Positions 1 to 7,979 of a DNA stretch of 64,000 nt are shown here, piece by piece. Every line of letters begins with the position of its first letter. Position 1 is the stretch's first letter. Source of the stretch: Arenibacter sp. P308M17 (GTDB taxonomy: Bacteria > Bacteroidota > Bacteroidia > Flavobacteriales > Flavobacteriaceae); assembly GCF_003426735.1 (NCBI RefSeq), contig NZ_QVON01000003.1:186001-250000 (forward strand). Direction: 5' to 3'. Position numbers and translations under genes: made by a program. The notes under the pieces are model-generated. The model was given only the letters and a program-made list of their open reading frames with translations, did no database searches and was not told the origin of the DNA.

Positions 1-37
1 CCAGAAACAAAATAAAATCGGGTACGTTACTTTCCAT
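1..37 (-). CDS. Partial CDS, probable cytochrome c/DUF2231-type membrane protein (N-terminus only)
   Basis: Only the first 12 codons are inside the window. They begin at an ATG at 37 and read MESNVPDFILFL before the left edge cuts the gene. An in-frame TAG lies six codons upstream of the ATG, so the start cannot be far upstream. The gene follows the DUF1501 gene on the same strand after a 44-nt gap, so it is probably the third gene of that operon. In Bacteroidota and Planctomycetota operons of this type, the third gene often encodes a membrane protein with a DUF2231 and a planctomycete cytochrome c domain, and the opening residues resemble such proteins. That identification is an inference from context and very little sequence. 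Confidence 0.4.
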   Translation of the reverse strand, partial: MESNVPDFILFL

Positions 38-81
38 TACCAAGCTTTTGAACTACTTTCAACATCTTTATTCTTTTTACT

Positions 82-1593
82 TTATACCAGGATATCCTTC
101 ACCACATCGCCATGTACATCGGTAAGGCGAAACCTACGGCCTTGATGTTTAAAGGTCAATCTTTCATGGTCAATTCCAAAAAGGTGCAACAGAGTCGCTT
201 GAAAATCGTGGGTATGTACCGGATCCTTGATAATGTTATACCCAAAATCATCGGTTTCCCCATAGGTAAATCCCGGTTTCATCCCTGCCCCTGCCATGAA
301 CATGGTAAAGGCCTTAGGGTGGTGGTCACGTCCGTAGTTCGTTTCCGTGAGCTGGCCTTGGGAATAGACCGTACGTCCAAACTCTCCGCCCCATACCACC
401 AATGTATCTTCCAGCATGCCCCTTTGTTTTAAGTCCTTTATCAATGCCGCAGTACCCTGATCCGTATTCTTGCTTTGATATTTTACCCCACCGGGACAAT
501 TGCCATGTTGATCCCATCCTTGGTGATATAATTGAACAAATTTCACATCCTTTTCCAATAATTTACGGGCCATCAAACAATTTGCGGCATAAGTACCGGC
601 ATTTCGACTATCGGGTCCGTACATATCAAAAATATAGTCCGGCTCGTCCGACGTATCCGTAACCTCAGGTACGGAGGTCTGCATTCTATAGGCCATTTCG
701 TATTGGGCTATCCTCGCATTAATCTCGGGATCCCCAAAAGCGTCATAAGCCATTCCATTCAATTTTTTCAAATAATCCAACATTTGTCTGCGGTCCTTTC
801 CATCATAGTTCTCAGGATCTCCAAGATACAGCACGGGATCCTTTCCCGAACGGAACTGTACGCCCTGATGTTCGGTCGGCAAAAAGCCATTGCCCCACAA
901 ACGGGAGTACAAAGGCTGCCCTGAACCATTTTTGGAGACCAATGAAATAAATGTTGGTAAATTATCATTGTCCGATCCCAACCCATAGCTGATCCAAGAA
1001 CCAATAGAGGGTCTCCCCGGCTGTTGGCTCCCGGTCTGAAAAAAGGTTATGGCCGGATCATGGTTAATGGCATCGGTATGCATGCCCTTAATAAAGCACA
1101 GATCATCCACTACCTCTGACAAATAGGGCATAGCCTCACTCACCCAGGCCCTGGATTCCCCATACTGTTTAAAGTTTAAAGTGGATGCAGCAATGGGAAA
1201 AGCGGTTTGATCGGCGCTCATCCCCGTTAGGCGCTGCCCGGCCCTAATGGAGTCGGGCAAATCCTGTCCAAACATATCCTTTAGTTTGGGTTTATAATCG
1301 AACAGGTCCAATTGTGAAGGGCCACCACTTTGAAAAAGGTATACAATCCTCTTTGCCTTGGGCAAATGATGGGGCAATCCCAAATTATTCTTAGTAAGGG
1401 AATGTAAAGAATTCCCGGAATCGGCCACGGAATTAACGGCACTCCAGAGTTTTTCCGACTGCAACAAGGAACCAAGGGCCATAGCCCCCAAACCTAGAGA
1501 GGTCTTCTTAAAGAACTCCCTTCTATCCCATTGCTTTTCGATGCCCTGAAGATCCCGATTGTTGGATCTTAATATATCGTGATGATCGCACAT
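82..1593 (-). CDS. DUF1501 family protein, Tat-exported
   Basis: This 503-residue protein belongs to the DUF1501 family (alkaline-phosphatase-like fold, often annotated as sulfatase-like), which occurs with DUF1549/DUF1553 proteins in Planctomycetota and Bacteroidota. Its enzymatic role is unknown. The N-terminus carries a twin-arginine signal (DRREFFKKTSLG, residues 24-35) followed by a hydrophobic stretch, so export through Tat is expected. Family motifs include FQSGGPSQLDLFD and, near the C-terminus, WGGEFGR followed by GRDHHP. The ATG at 1593 is preceded by AGGAGG, an unusually good Shine-Dalgarno for this genome, which supports this start. It lies 35 nt after the PSD1/DUF1553 gene and is certainly co-transcribed with it. 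The two products probably act together in the periplasm. Confidence 0.9.
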   Translation of the reverse strand: MCDHHDILRSNNRDLQGIEKQWDRREFFKKTSLGLGAMALGSLLQSEKLWSAVNSVADSGNSLHSLTKNNLGLPHHLPKAKRIVYLFQSGGPSQLDLFDYKPKLKDMFGQDLPDSIRAGQRLTGMSADQTAFPIAASTLNFKQYGESRAWVSEAMPYLSEVVDDLCFIKGMHTDAINHDPAITFFQTGSQQPGRPSIGSWISYGLGSDNDNLPTFISLVSKNGSGQPLYSRLWGNGFLPTEHQGVQFRSGKDPVLYLGDPENYDGKDRRQMLDYLKKLNGMAYDAFGDPEINARIAQYEMAYRMQTSVPEVTDTSDEPDYIFDMYGPDSRNAGTYAANCLMARKLLEKDVKFVQLYHQGWDQHGNCPGGVKYQSKNTDQGTAALIKDLKQRGMLEDTLVVWGGEFGRTVYSQGQLTETNYGRDHHPKAFTMFMAGAGMKPGFTYGETDDFGYNIIKDPVHTHDFQATLLHLFGIDHERLTFKHQGRRFRLTDVHGDVVKDILV

Positions 1594-1628
1594 ATCCCTC
1601 CTATTTAATTCTGCCTTTTCTTGATTTA

Positions 1629-4600
1629 TTATCTTTTGGTGATACAGGCATCCGCATTCATAATGGTATTGGCCACCACCGCATTGGCGGCTACCAAAGC
1701 CTTGTCATCCCTGCTATCCAATGCAAACTCACCTGTATTGAGCCAACCTTTTGTTTTTTCGGGCTTGGCCGTAAATTTTTTATATTCCTTCTCCTGGAGT
1801 TCAACCAACAATTGTAGCTCGCCCTGCTTAATTTTCCTTCCGGTAAGCTGTCTGAAAACATTGGAAATACCCAATTTCAAATCTCCCGAATCGACCATAT
1901 ATTTGCCCAAAACCCTGGATGCCTCAATATAAGTAGGATCATTGAGCAACACCAAAGCCTGCAGCGGGGTATTGGTTTCCTGCCGTTGTATGGTACATAC
2001 GTCCCTGGCGGGGGCATCAAAAGTGGCCAGGGTAGGATGTGGCACGGAACGTTTCCAGATAGTATACATACTTCTTCTATACAGTTTATCGCCGGTATCC
2101 TGAGTATAGGTGGCATTGTTTACCCTCCATAAGCCTTCCGGTTGGTACGGACTAACGCTTTCCCCTCCTATGGTTTTTTTCAACAATCCCGAACCGGCCA
2201 GGGCATTATCTCGCAACATCTCTCCGGAAAGTCTTTTCGAGGGGCCTCTTGCCAAAAGTCTGTTGTCGATATCCCTTTCCATCAATGCTTCACTTACCAT
2301 TGAAGACTGTTGATAGGTATGGGACATCACTATCAATTTCTGAAATGCTTTGACATCCCATCCCGAGTCCCTAAATTTCAGGGCCAACCAATCCAATAAT
2401 TTGGGGTGACTTGGCATTTCGCCCTGATTTCCAAAATCTTCCGAAGTCTTTACCAGACCATATCCAAAGTAGTGCTGCCAAAACCTGTTCACCGCTACTC
2501 TTGCCGTAAGGGGATGATCTTCATGAAACAACCATTTGGCAAATCCCAGCCTGTTTTTTGGATAATCTTCCGGCATGGGCAAAATGGCTTCGGGGGTATT
2601 GGGAAACACTTCCTCGCCCCTCGCATTATATACGCCCCGATCCAAAATGTAGGACGGCACCGGTTCCGGGGTCTCCTCCATAACCATTACCTCCTTTACC
2701 TTTTCAACACTATCCACATAAACCTTGCGCAATTGGGCCAATTTACGTTGCTGTAATCTGGTGGTTTGGGAAACCGATTTCAGATAGTGTTCCCGCAATA
2801 TTTTTTTATCCTGGGACCCCAGGCCGGCGACCTCTTTTTTTATCAATTCGTTTAGCTGAAGATCGTTGGCAAGTTGCATTACTTCAAGGCCGGACAATTC
2901 CCTTTCATACACCCTTATCTCATCTACCACTGCCCCTTTTATTCCTTTGCCCCTTAACCTTGCCCCCAATTGAAGCCCCGGTTCGTTATTGTTTCTAAAA
3001 AGAATGTCCTTGTACAGGTTGTCGGTTTTTACGATTGTCTCCATCTCCCTGCCATTAACGAACAACCTGAACCCTTCCGCCTTACTGCTACCATCATAAG
3101 TAATGGCAAAATGTACCCATTGGTCCCGTGGAAATGTATTTTTGGCTATTTCTACAATGGCATTGTTGGGTGCCGTATGGGCCATCATCAGCTCCAACTT
3201 GTTGTCCACGATCTTAAGGTGGTACCCACGCCAATTGTACAGAATGGCCCCGTCGCCCTTATGGAAAATATTCCCATTCTCTATATTTAAGGGTATATTG
3301 GCCCATAAACCTATACTGAAGGCGTCATTTCTTCCAAAAACACCGGCCTTTCTCAAATCCAGCCAGGTATCCCCGTCCAACAATACCCCTTTGCCCTGTT
3401 TTCCTTCGGAAAGGTTTATTTTTTGTCCTTCCGTACCTTCCCGCTTCATGGTGCCCCTGTGCTTTGGATCGATGACATTTTGCAAACTTTGATCATTTAG
3501 ATCGAAATAGGCCGTTAATCCTTTGGAAGGAACCTGCACTCCAATAGATGTATATTGCCCATCCGACAACCATTTATCAAAATTGTCGGCCACTTCCTCT
3601 TGTTCCAGTTTTTTGATCTCCCCTTCTACGTCATTAATCAAATCCTCCATATAGGTCAACACCTTTTCCTCCTCTTCCGTGGTCATCATTAAGGTGGGAA
3701 CCGGAGTGGCATCGTTCCAGGAAATCTGTCCCGATTCGTTCACATTGTTAAAAAAACTGGTGAGCTCATAAAAGTTCTTATGGGATATGGGGTCATATTT
3801 ATGGTCGTGACATCTGGCACAGGCCACCGTTAAACCCATAAACGCCTGCCCGGCCGTACTGGCCCGATCTACGGCATATTCTACCAAAAACTCCTCATTT
3901 ACTATACCCCCCTCCATATTTTGTGGATGGACACGGTTGAAGGCGGTGGCCAAAATAGTTTCCCGAGTAGGGTTTTCCAAAAGATCTCCTGCCATTTGCC
4001 AGGTAACAAACTGATCATAGGTTATATTTTCATTAAAGGCATCTATTACCCAATCCCGCCAAGGGGACATATCGCGATATCTATCTACACTATATCCGTG
4101 CGTGTCCGCAAAACGGGCCAAATCCATCCAGTCCAAGGCCATTTGCTCCCCATAATGAGGTGAGGACAATAATTTGTCCACTACTTTTTCATAAGCTTCG
4201 GGCGAAGGGTCCTCTATAAAAGAATCCATATCCTCCAAGGTTGGTGGCAATCCGGTCAGATCCAGGTATAATCTTCTCAACAATAATTCCTTGTCCGCTT
4301 TTGGGGAGAACTGCAATTTATCCTGTTCCAAACGCGACAACACGAAATTATCGATGGGGTTCTGTACAAGGCCTGCTTTGTCCTGGACTTTTGGGACCTC
4401 GTAGGCCATAGGCTTAATAAAAGCCCAATGATCTTTATATTCGGCACCTTGCTCTATCCATTTTATCAACACCGCCTTCTCATGATCGGACAGGGAAAGA
4501 TGGGAATCGGGTTCCGGCATTACAAAGTTGGGATCGTTTGAAATTATTCTATGGAACACCTCACTTTTACGCAAGTTTCCGGGCTTTAAAGCAAACTTTC

Positions 4601-4853
4601 CCGGCGATTCCTTAAGCTCTTTAAAAGCTTCTTCCGGGGTATGCAATTGGAGGTCGGCCTTTATTTTTGCCTTATCGGGACCATGACATATAAAGCATTT
4701 ATCCGAGAGGATGGGCTTTACATGCAGATTGAAATCTACTTTCTCGGGTAATTTATCGTATTCAAGGGATACCAGCTCGGGTATTTCCGGACCTCCACAA
4801 GAAAATAATGATAAAATCCAGCAATAAACTAAAAGATTCTTAATAATTGCCAT
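1629..4853 (-). CDS. Planctomycete-type cytochrome c/DUF1549/LamG/DUF1553 lipoprotein
   Basis: This large (1074-residue) periplasmic protein has the domain order lipoprotein signal (Cys19), planctomycete cytochrome c domain with a CxxCH haem motif (C53, C56, H57), DUF1549, a LamG/concanavalin-like insertion (roughly residues 440-640) and DUF1553 at the C-terminus. A second CxxCH (C345, C348, H349) lies in the DUF1549 part. It may therefore bind two c-type haems, although the second site may be structural. The LamG insertion suggests glycan binding. The function is not established; roles in polysaccharide or sulfated-glycan metabolism have been suggested for the family. The ATG at 4853 gives the lipoprotein signal directly, and a TTG two codons upstream is less likely. 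It is first in the operon with DUF1501, and the AraC gene is divergent. Confidence 0.88.
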   Translation of the reverse strand: MAIIKNLLVYCWILSLFSCGGPEIPELVSLEYDKLPEKVDFNLHVKPILSDKCFICHGPDKAKIKADLQLHTPEEAFKELKESPGKFALKPGNLRKSEVFHRIISNDPNFVMPEPDSHLSLSDHEKAVLIKWIEQGAEYKDHWAFIKPMAYEVPKVQDKAGLVQNPIDNFVLSRLEQDKLQFSPKADKELLLRRLYLDLTGLPPTLEDMDSFIEDPSPEAYEKVVDKLLSSPHYGEQMALDWMDLARFADTHGYSVDRYRDMSPWRDWVIDAFNENITYDQFVTWQMAGDLLENPTRETILATAFNRVHPQNMEGGIVNEEFLVEYAVDRASTAGQAFMGLTVACARCHDHKYDPISHKNFYELTSFFNNVNESGQISWNDATPVPTLMMTTEEEEKVLTYMEDLINDVEGEIKKLEQEEVADNFDKWLSDGQYTSIGVQVPSKGLTAYFDLNDQSLQNVIDPKHRGTMKREGTEGQKINLSEGKQGKGVLLDGDTWLDLRKAGVFGRNDAFSIGLWANIPLNIENGNIFHKGDGAILYNWRGYHLKIVDNKLELMMAHTAPNNAIVEIAKNTFPRDQWVHFAITYDGSSKAEGFRLFVNGREMETIVKTDNLYKDILFRNNNEPGLQLGARLRGKGIKGAVVDEIRVYERELSGLEVMQLANDLQLNELIKKEVAGLGSQDKKILREHYLKSVSQTTRLQQRKLAQLRKVYVDSVEKVKEVMVMEETPEPVPSYILDRGVYNARGEEVFPNTPEAILPMPEDYPKNRLGFAKWLFHEDHPLTARVAVNRFWQHYFGYGLVKTSEDFGNQGEMPSHPKLLDWLALKFRDSGWDVKAFQKLIVMSHTYQQSSMVSEALMERDIDNRLLARGPSKRLSGEMLRDNALAGSGLLKKTIGGESVSPYQPEGLWRVNNATYTQDTGDKLYRRSMYTIWKRSVPHPTLATFDAPARDVCTIQRQETNTPLQALVLLNDPTYIEASRVLGKYMVDSGDLKLGISNVFRQLTGRKIKQGELQLLVELQEKEYKKFTAKPEKTKGWLNTGEFALDSRDDKALVAANAVVANTIMNADACITKR

Positions 4854-5068
4854 TCCCAAACTATCTATTTACTACGTTTCCAAAGATAAAATTTAAGGAT
4901 TCATAATATTCATCCAAATCAGTTTAAGTATTGCACATTTCCGACATTAACACGCTTATAATTTCTGTCCTTAAATAAATTATTTACTAATTTAGCAATG
5001 AATCATTTATTTTTTTAAATGAAAATTTATTGAATACCCCTGTACCAAATCCGACAAATCTTTGAGCC

Positions 5069-5938
5069 ATGTCCAAAATTCTTCAATCCCTAAAATTGGC
5101 CTTATTAAATGTAGGCTATGCAAAACTTGGCCCGCTATGGGATTATGACGATGTTATCAGCCCCTTTGTCAGACTCTATTATATCACCAAAGGAAACGCC
5201 ATGATCTATCACAGCAATGAAGCCATCGAATTGAAACCAGGTCATATATATCTAATTCCCAGTTATACTTTTGGCAGATATAAATGCGATGTATACCATG
5301 AGCAATACTACATCTGTTGTTTGGAAGAACTGAAAAATGGCTATTCCATTTTCAATTATGGCAATTTTATTTACGAGTTGGAAGCAAACCCTATGGATCT
5401 ATACTATTTTAAACGCTTGTTGGAAATAAACCCAAATAGACAATTGGAAAACTATAACCCAAAAGTTTACGATAACAGACCCACCCTTATGGATTTTGAA
5501 AGGAAGAACGAAGAATCAAGTCCAACCGCTTATATGGAAACCCATGCCATTCTAGGGATACTGCTGTCCAGATTTATACAGAATACCAAATCCAAGTCCT
5601 TAAATAGCAACGAAAAGAAGGAATTTGGTATGGTTCTCAACTATATCCATGAAAATCTCCACGAGAATTTAAGCATAAAGCGGTTGGCCGATTTCTGCCA
5701 TTTAAATACCGATTATTTTTCGAGGGTCTTCAATGAAAATTTTGGCATGCGCCCCAATAAATACATTCAATCCAAACGTATTGAAAGAGCCCAATTGCTA
5801 TTGCTCTCCACCAATAATTCCCTGAAGCAAATTGCGGAAAAAGTGGGGCTGGAAAATGTTTCCTATTTTACAAGAATATTTAAAAGCCATACCGGGAAAA
5901 CTCCCGGGGCTTTCAGGGAGGGACAATCAAAAAAATAA
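5069..5938 (+). CDS. AraC-family transcriptional regulator
   Basis: This 289-residue regulator has an N-terminal AraC-binding cupin-like sensor domain (about residues 25-90, including LKPGHIYLIP) and a C-terminal AraC double helix-turn-helix (about 190-285). Typical signatures are present: SIKRLADFCHLNTDYFSRVF in the first HTH, and IAEKVGLENVSYFTRIFK plus GKTPGAFR in the second. It is transcribed divergently from the DUF1553-DUF1501 operon across a 215-nt gap. The simplest inference is that it controls that operon in response to a small molecule, possibly a sugar. The ligand cannot be read from sequence. It converges on the yceI-like gene with 112 nt between them. Confidence 0.9.
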   Translation: MSKILQSLKLALLNVGYAKLGPLWDYDDVISPFVRLYYITKGNAMIYHSNEAIELKPGHIYLIPSYTFGRYKCDVYHEQYYICCLEELKNGYSIFNYGNFIYELEANPMDLYYFKRLLEINPNRQLENYNPKVYDNRPTLMDFERKNEESSPTAYMETHAILGILLSRFIQNTKSKSLNSNEKKEFGMVLNYIHENLHENLSIKRLADFCHLNTDYFSRVFNENFGMRPNKYIQSKRIERAQLLLLSTNNSLKQIAEKVGLENVSYFTRIFKSHTGKTPGAFREGQSKK

Positions 5939-6050
5939 CGGCAATGCAAGTTATCCAACTTTACAGCAGAATTGCCATTTATATTGAATCCCAATAATAA
6001 GAAATTTATACCGCCTAAAACAGGTATTACAAAGCAATCAAACAAAAGGC

Positions 6051-6599
6051 CTAACCCTTGGTAAACACCAAATCGAAAGTGATGGTAACATTGTCCCCCA
6101 CTATTATTTGCCCGAACATTGCGGTTGGGGGCTCCATATTATAATCCTGCAACCTTATTTCCTTACTTCCCTTAAAAATGTAATTCCCACCAACTTCCTG
6201 GAATACCGAATTGATATCCACCGCTTTTTCAACGCCTGCAATGGTAAGCATCCCATGAATCCGTACCGTATTTTCCGAATCGGAGGTTTTCTCGATTTCC
6301 TTAAACTTAAAAATCACCTCGGGATGTTCTTCCATCTTTAAGGCCTCGTGCATTTTTTTATCCATGGCCGCCCCACGTTCGCTTTTAATTTGGGCCACTT
6401 CTACCTGAAATAACAAATTATCCACTACTCCTGCCTTCATGTTCATGGATCCCTTGATTGCATTGGCCGTTACTGTCCAATCGTGAATGGTAGACGAACC
6501 ATTTATGTTGAGGGCACTCTCTTGGGATAGGGTATATGATTCTTGGGCATGACCGGCAAAAACCAGAAATGATAATAGTACGAACAGTATATTTTTCAT
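6051..6599 (-). CDS. YceI family periplasmic lipid-binding protein
   Basis: This 182-residue protein has a Sec signal peptide (cleavage near GHA-QE) followed by one YceI lipocalin-like beta-barrel. The sequence INGSSTIHDWTV at the start of the mature protein and the VRIHGMLTIAGVEKAV strand pair are typical of the family. Known YceI proteins bind isoprenoid or other amphipathic molecules in the periplasm. The ligand here is unknown. It appears to be a single-gene unit: the AraC gene converges on it, and the next upstream gene on the strand is 187 nt away, separated by repeat sequence. Confidence 0.9.
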   Translation of the reverse strand: MKNILFVLLSFLVFAGHAQESYTLSQESALNINGSSTIHDWTVTANAIKGSMNMKAGVVDNLLFQVEVAQIKSERGAAMDKKMHEALKMEEHPEVIFKFKEIEKTSDSENTVRIHGMLTIAGVEKAVDINSVFQEVGGNYIFKGSKEIRLQDYNMEPPTAMFGQIIVGDNVTITFDLVFTKG

Positions 6600-6630
6600 A
6601 GGTAGATATTTATTTTTTTTTAGCGGTCAT

Positions 6631-6660
6631 ACCTGCCCGACTACATCGTTCAGGTGGGTG
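6631..6660. repeat. CCTGCCCGACTA...TTCAGG palindromic repeat, copy A
   Basis: This is a short intergenic imperfect inverted repeat in which ACCTG and CAGGT flank a CCCGACTACATCGTT core. Near-identical units occur at 10841-10866, 12051-12079 and 47667-47693, all between genes. It lies just upstream of the yceI-like start. A REP-like dispersed palindrome is the most likely interpretation. Confidence 0.6.
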
Positions 6661-6786
6661 TAATTCGCATATCTTCATTTGGGTTTGCCCGCCAGAATGG
6701 ATCTTTCAGGCTGGCGACCAAATTTTGGTCATGCTCATTTCATGAGTTATATTTAATTTGTTTTCAAAAGTTTTCCAGCATTATTC

Positions 6787-7830
6787 CTACTCGTCCAACA
6801 CAGTTTGCCAAAACTGCTTTTGTTCCTCTTTTGAAGGCTGAACTTTTGGACTCACCAATCTAAACCCAATAAAGTTGGAGTCCGTGTTCCACCAAAAGCT
6901 TTTTGGAATTTGGGGATCCCTCTTTTGCAATTTTAAACTGGATGCTATCCTAGCGGAAGACCTGAGGGTCTTGGCATCATCGTCCCAAGACCCCCCTTTG
7001 ATTACCCTGGGATGGATTACCGTAGGCTTTACCCAAGGGTTTTTGGAGTCGGTAATGGCCAAGGCATTTTCCTTGTACTCGTCCAAGGTCCATTCGGATA
7101 CATTTCCGTGCATATCGTACAATCCCCAAGGGTTGGGCAGTTTGCTCCCTACCTTGGCATAATGATTATCGGAATTTTTATAGTACACGGCATATTCATC
7201 AATTTTGGAGACATCGTCCCCAAAGGAATAGGCCGTATTGGTCCCTGCCTTGGCCGCATACTCCCATTCCGCTTCCGTGGGCAACCTATAAAACCTGCCC
7301 GTAACGGTACTTAGCCACTTACAGAACACCAAGGCGGAATAGGCGGACATGCTTATGGCCGGATACCCAACCTTTCCCATACCGTAAGAGGGATCCTCAT
7401 AAGGAGGACTGGGCCTTGTAATGGCATCTATACCACTTAACTTATCCGCGTCCAAATTCTGGAACAAATCCTTGTTCTGCTTAAAGAACAGCTCAAAAAC
7501 CTCCCAACCCAATTCGTATTTTCCCATATAAAAGGCATCCACTTCAACAGCCTTCATTGGACCCTCATCGGCCTTTCTGTTCACCTGATCCTCTGGGCTG
7601 CCCATCATAAACTTTCCCTCAGGTATAAATACCATATCAAAAGTAATATCCGTAGCGGGAATTTTCTCCGTGAAGGTCTCGGAAGCGGACACTTCCTTTT
7701 CCGGATCAGCTGTAGCGGACTGTCCAGATTTACAGGATTGAAAGGAAATCAACAAGAAAGAAAAGAAAAGAAAATTAAAGAGAGGCTGTTTAAATAATAC
7801 AGTGGCAATTCTATGCATTTGAAAAATCAT
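6787..7830 (-). CDS. SUMF1-domain (formylglycine-generating-enzyme fold) lipoprotein, catalytic cysteines absent
   Basis: This 347-residue protein has an N-terminal hydrophobic signal ending in a probable lipidated Cys33, followed by one FGE-sulfatase/SUMF1 domain (FMMGSPEDQVNRKADEGP, then RLPTEAEWEYAAKAGT, then GNVSEWTLDEY and VIKGGSWDDD). True formylglycine-generating enzymes carry two catalytic cysteines shortly after the GGS motif, and none are present here. It is therefore more like the structural SUMF1-fold proteins GldK and GldJ than an active sulfatase-maturing enzyme. The chosen start is the ATG at 7830; a further ATG lies at 7818. It is divergent from the M16 peptidase gene with about 150 nt between. 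A link to gliding or secretion is possible but unproven. Confidence 0.8.
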   Translation of the reverse strand: MIFQMHRIATVLFKQPLFNFLFFSFLLISFQSCKSGQSATADPEKEVSASETFTEKIPATDITFDMVFIPEGKFMMGSPEDQVNRKADEGPMKAVEVDAFYMGKYELGWEVFELFFKQNKDLFQNLDADKLSGIDAITRPSPPYEDPSYGMGKVGYPAISMSAYSALVFCKWLSTVTGRFYRLPTEAEWEYAAKAGTNTAYSFGDDVSKIDEYAVYYKNSDNHYAKVGSKLPNPWGLYDMHGNVSEWTLDEYKENALAITDSKNPWVKPTVIHPRVIKGGSWDDDAKTLRSSARIASSLKLQKRDPQIPKSFWWNTDSNFIGFRLVSPKVQPSKEEQKQFWQTVLDE

Positions 7831-7979
7831 TTTTAGGGTTGACGGGCTAAAAATATTACAATTTTTCCAAAGTGCCATCCCTATGGCACAATATCCCTCC
7901 AGAATTCAAAATTTCTATGGTTATAACCCATAAAACACCCTTTAAATTTTGTATTATTGAATATCTAAAATTAACTCCC

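Noticed and set aside
6787-7830. Active formylglycine-generating enzyme
   Set aside because: The cysteines required after the GGS motif are missing.
7872-7979. Upstream extension of the M16 peptidase
   Set aside because: It begins at TTG and would place 36 unrelated residues in front of a normal signal peptide.
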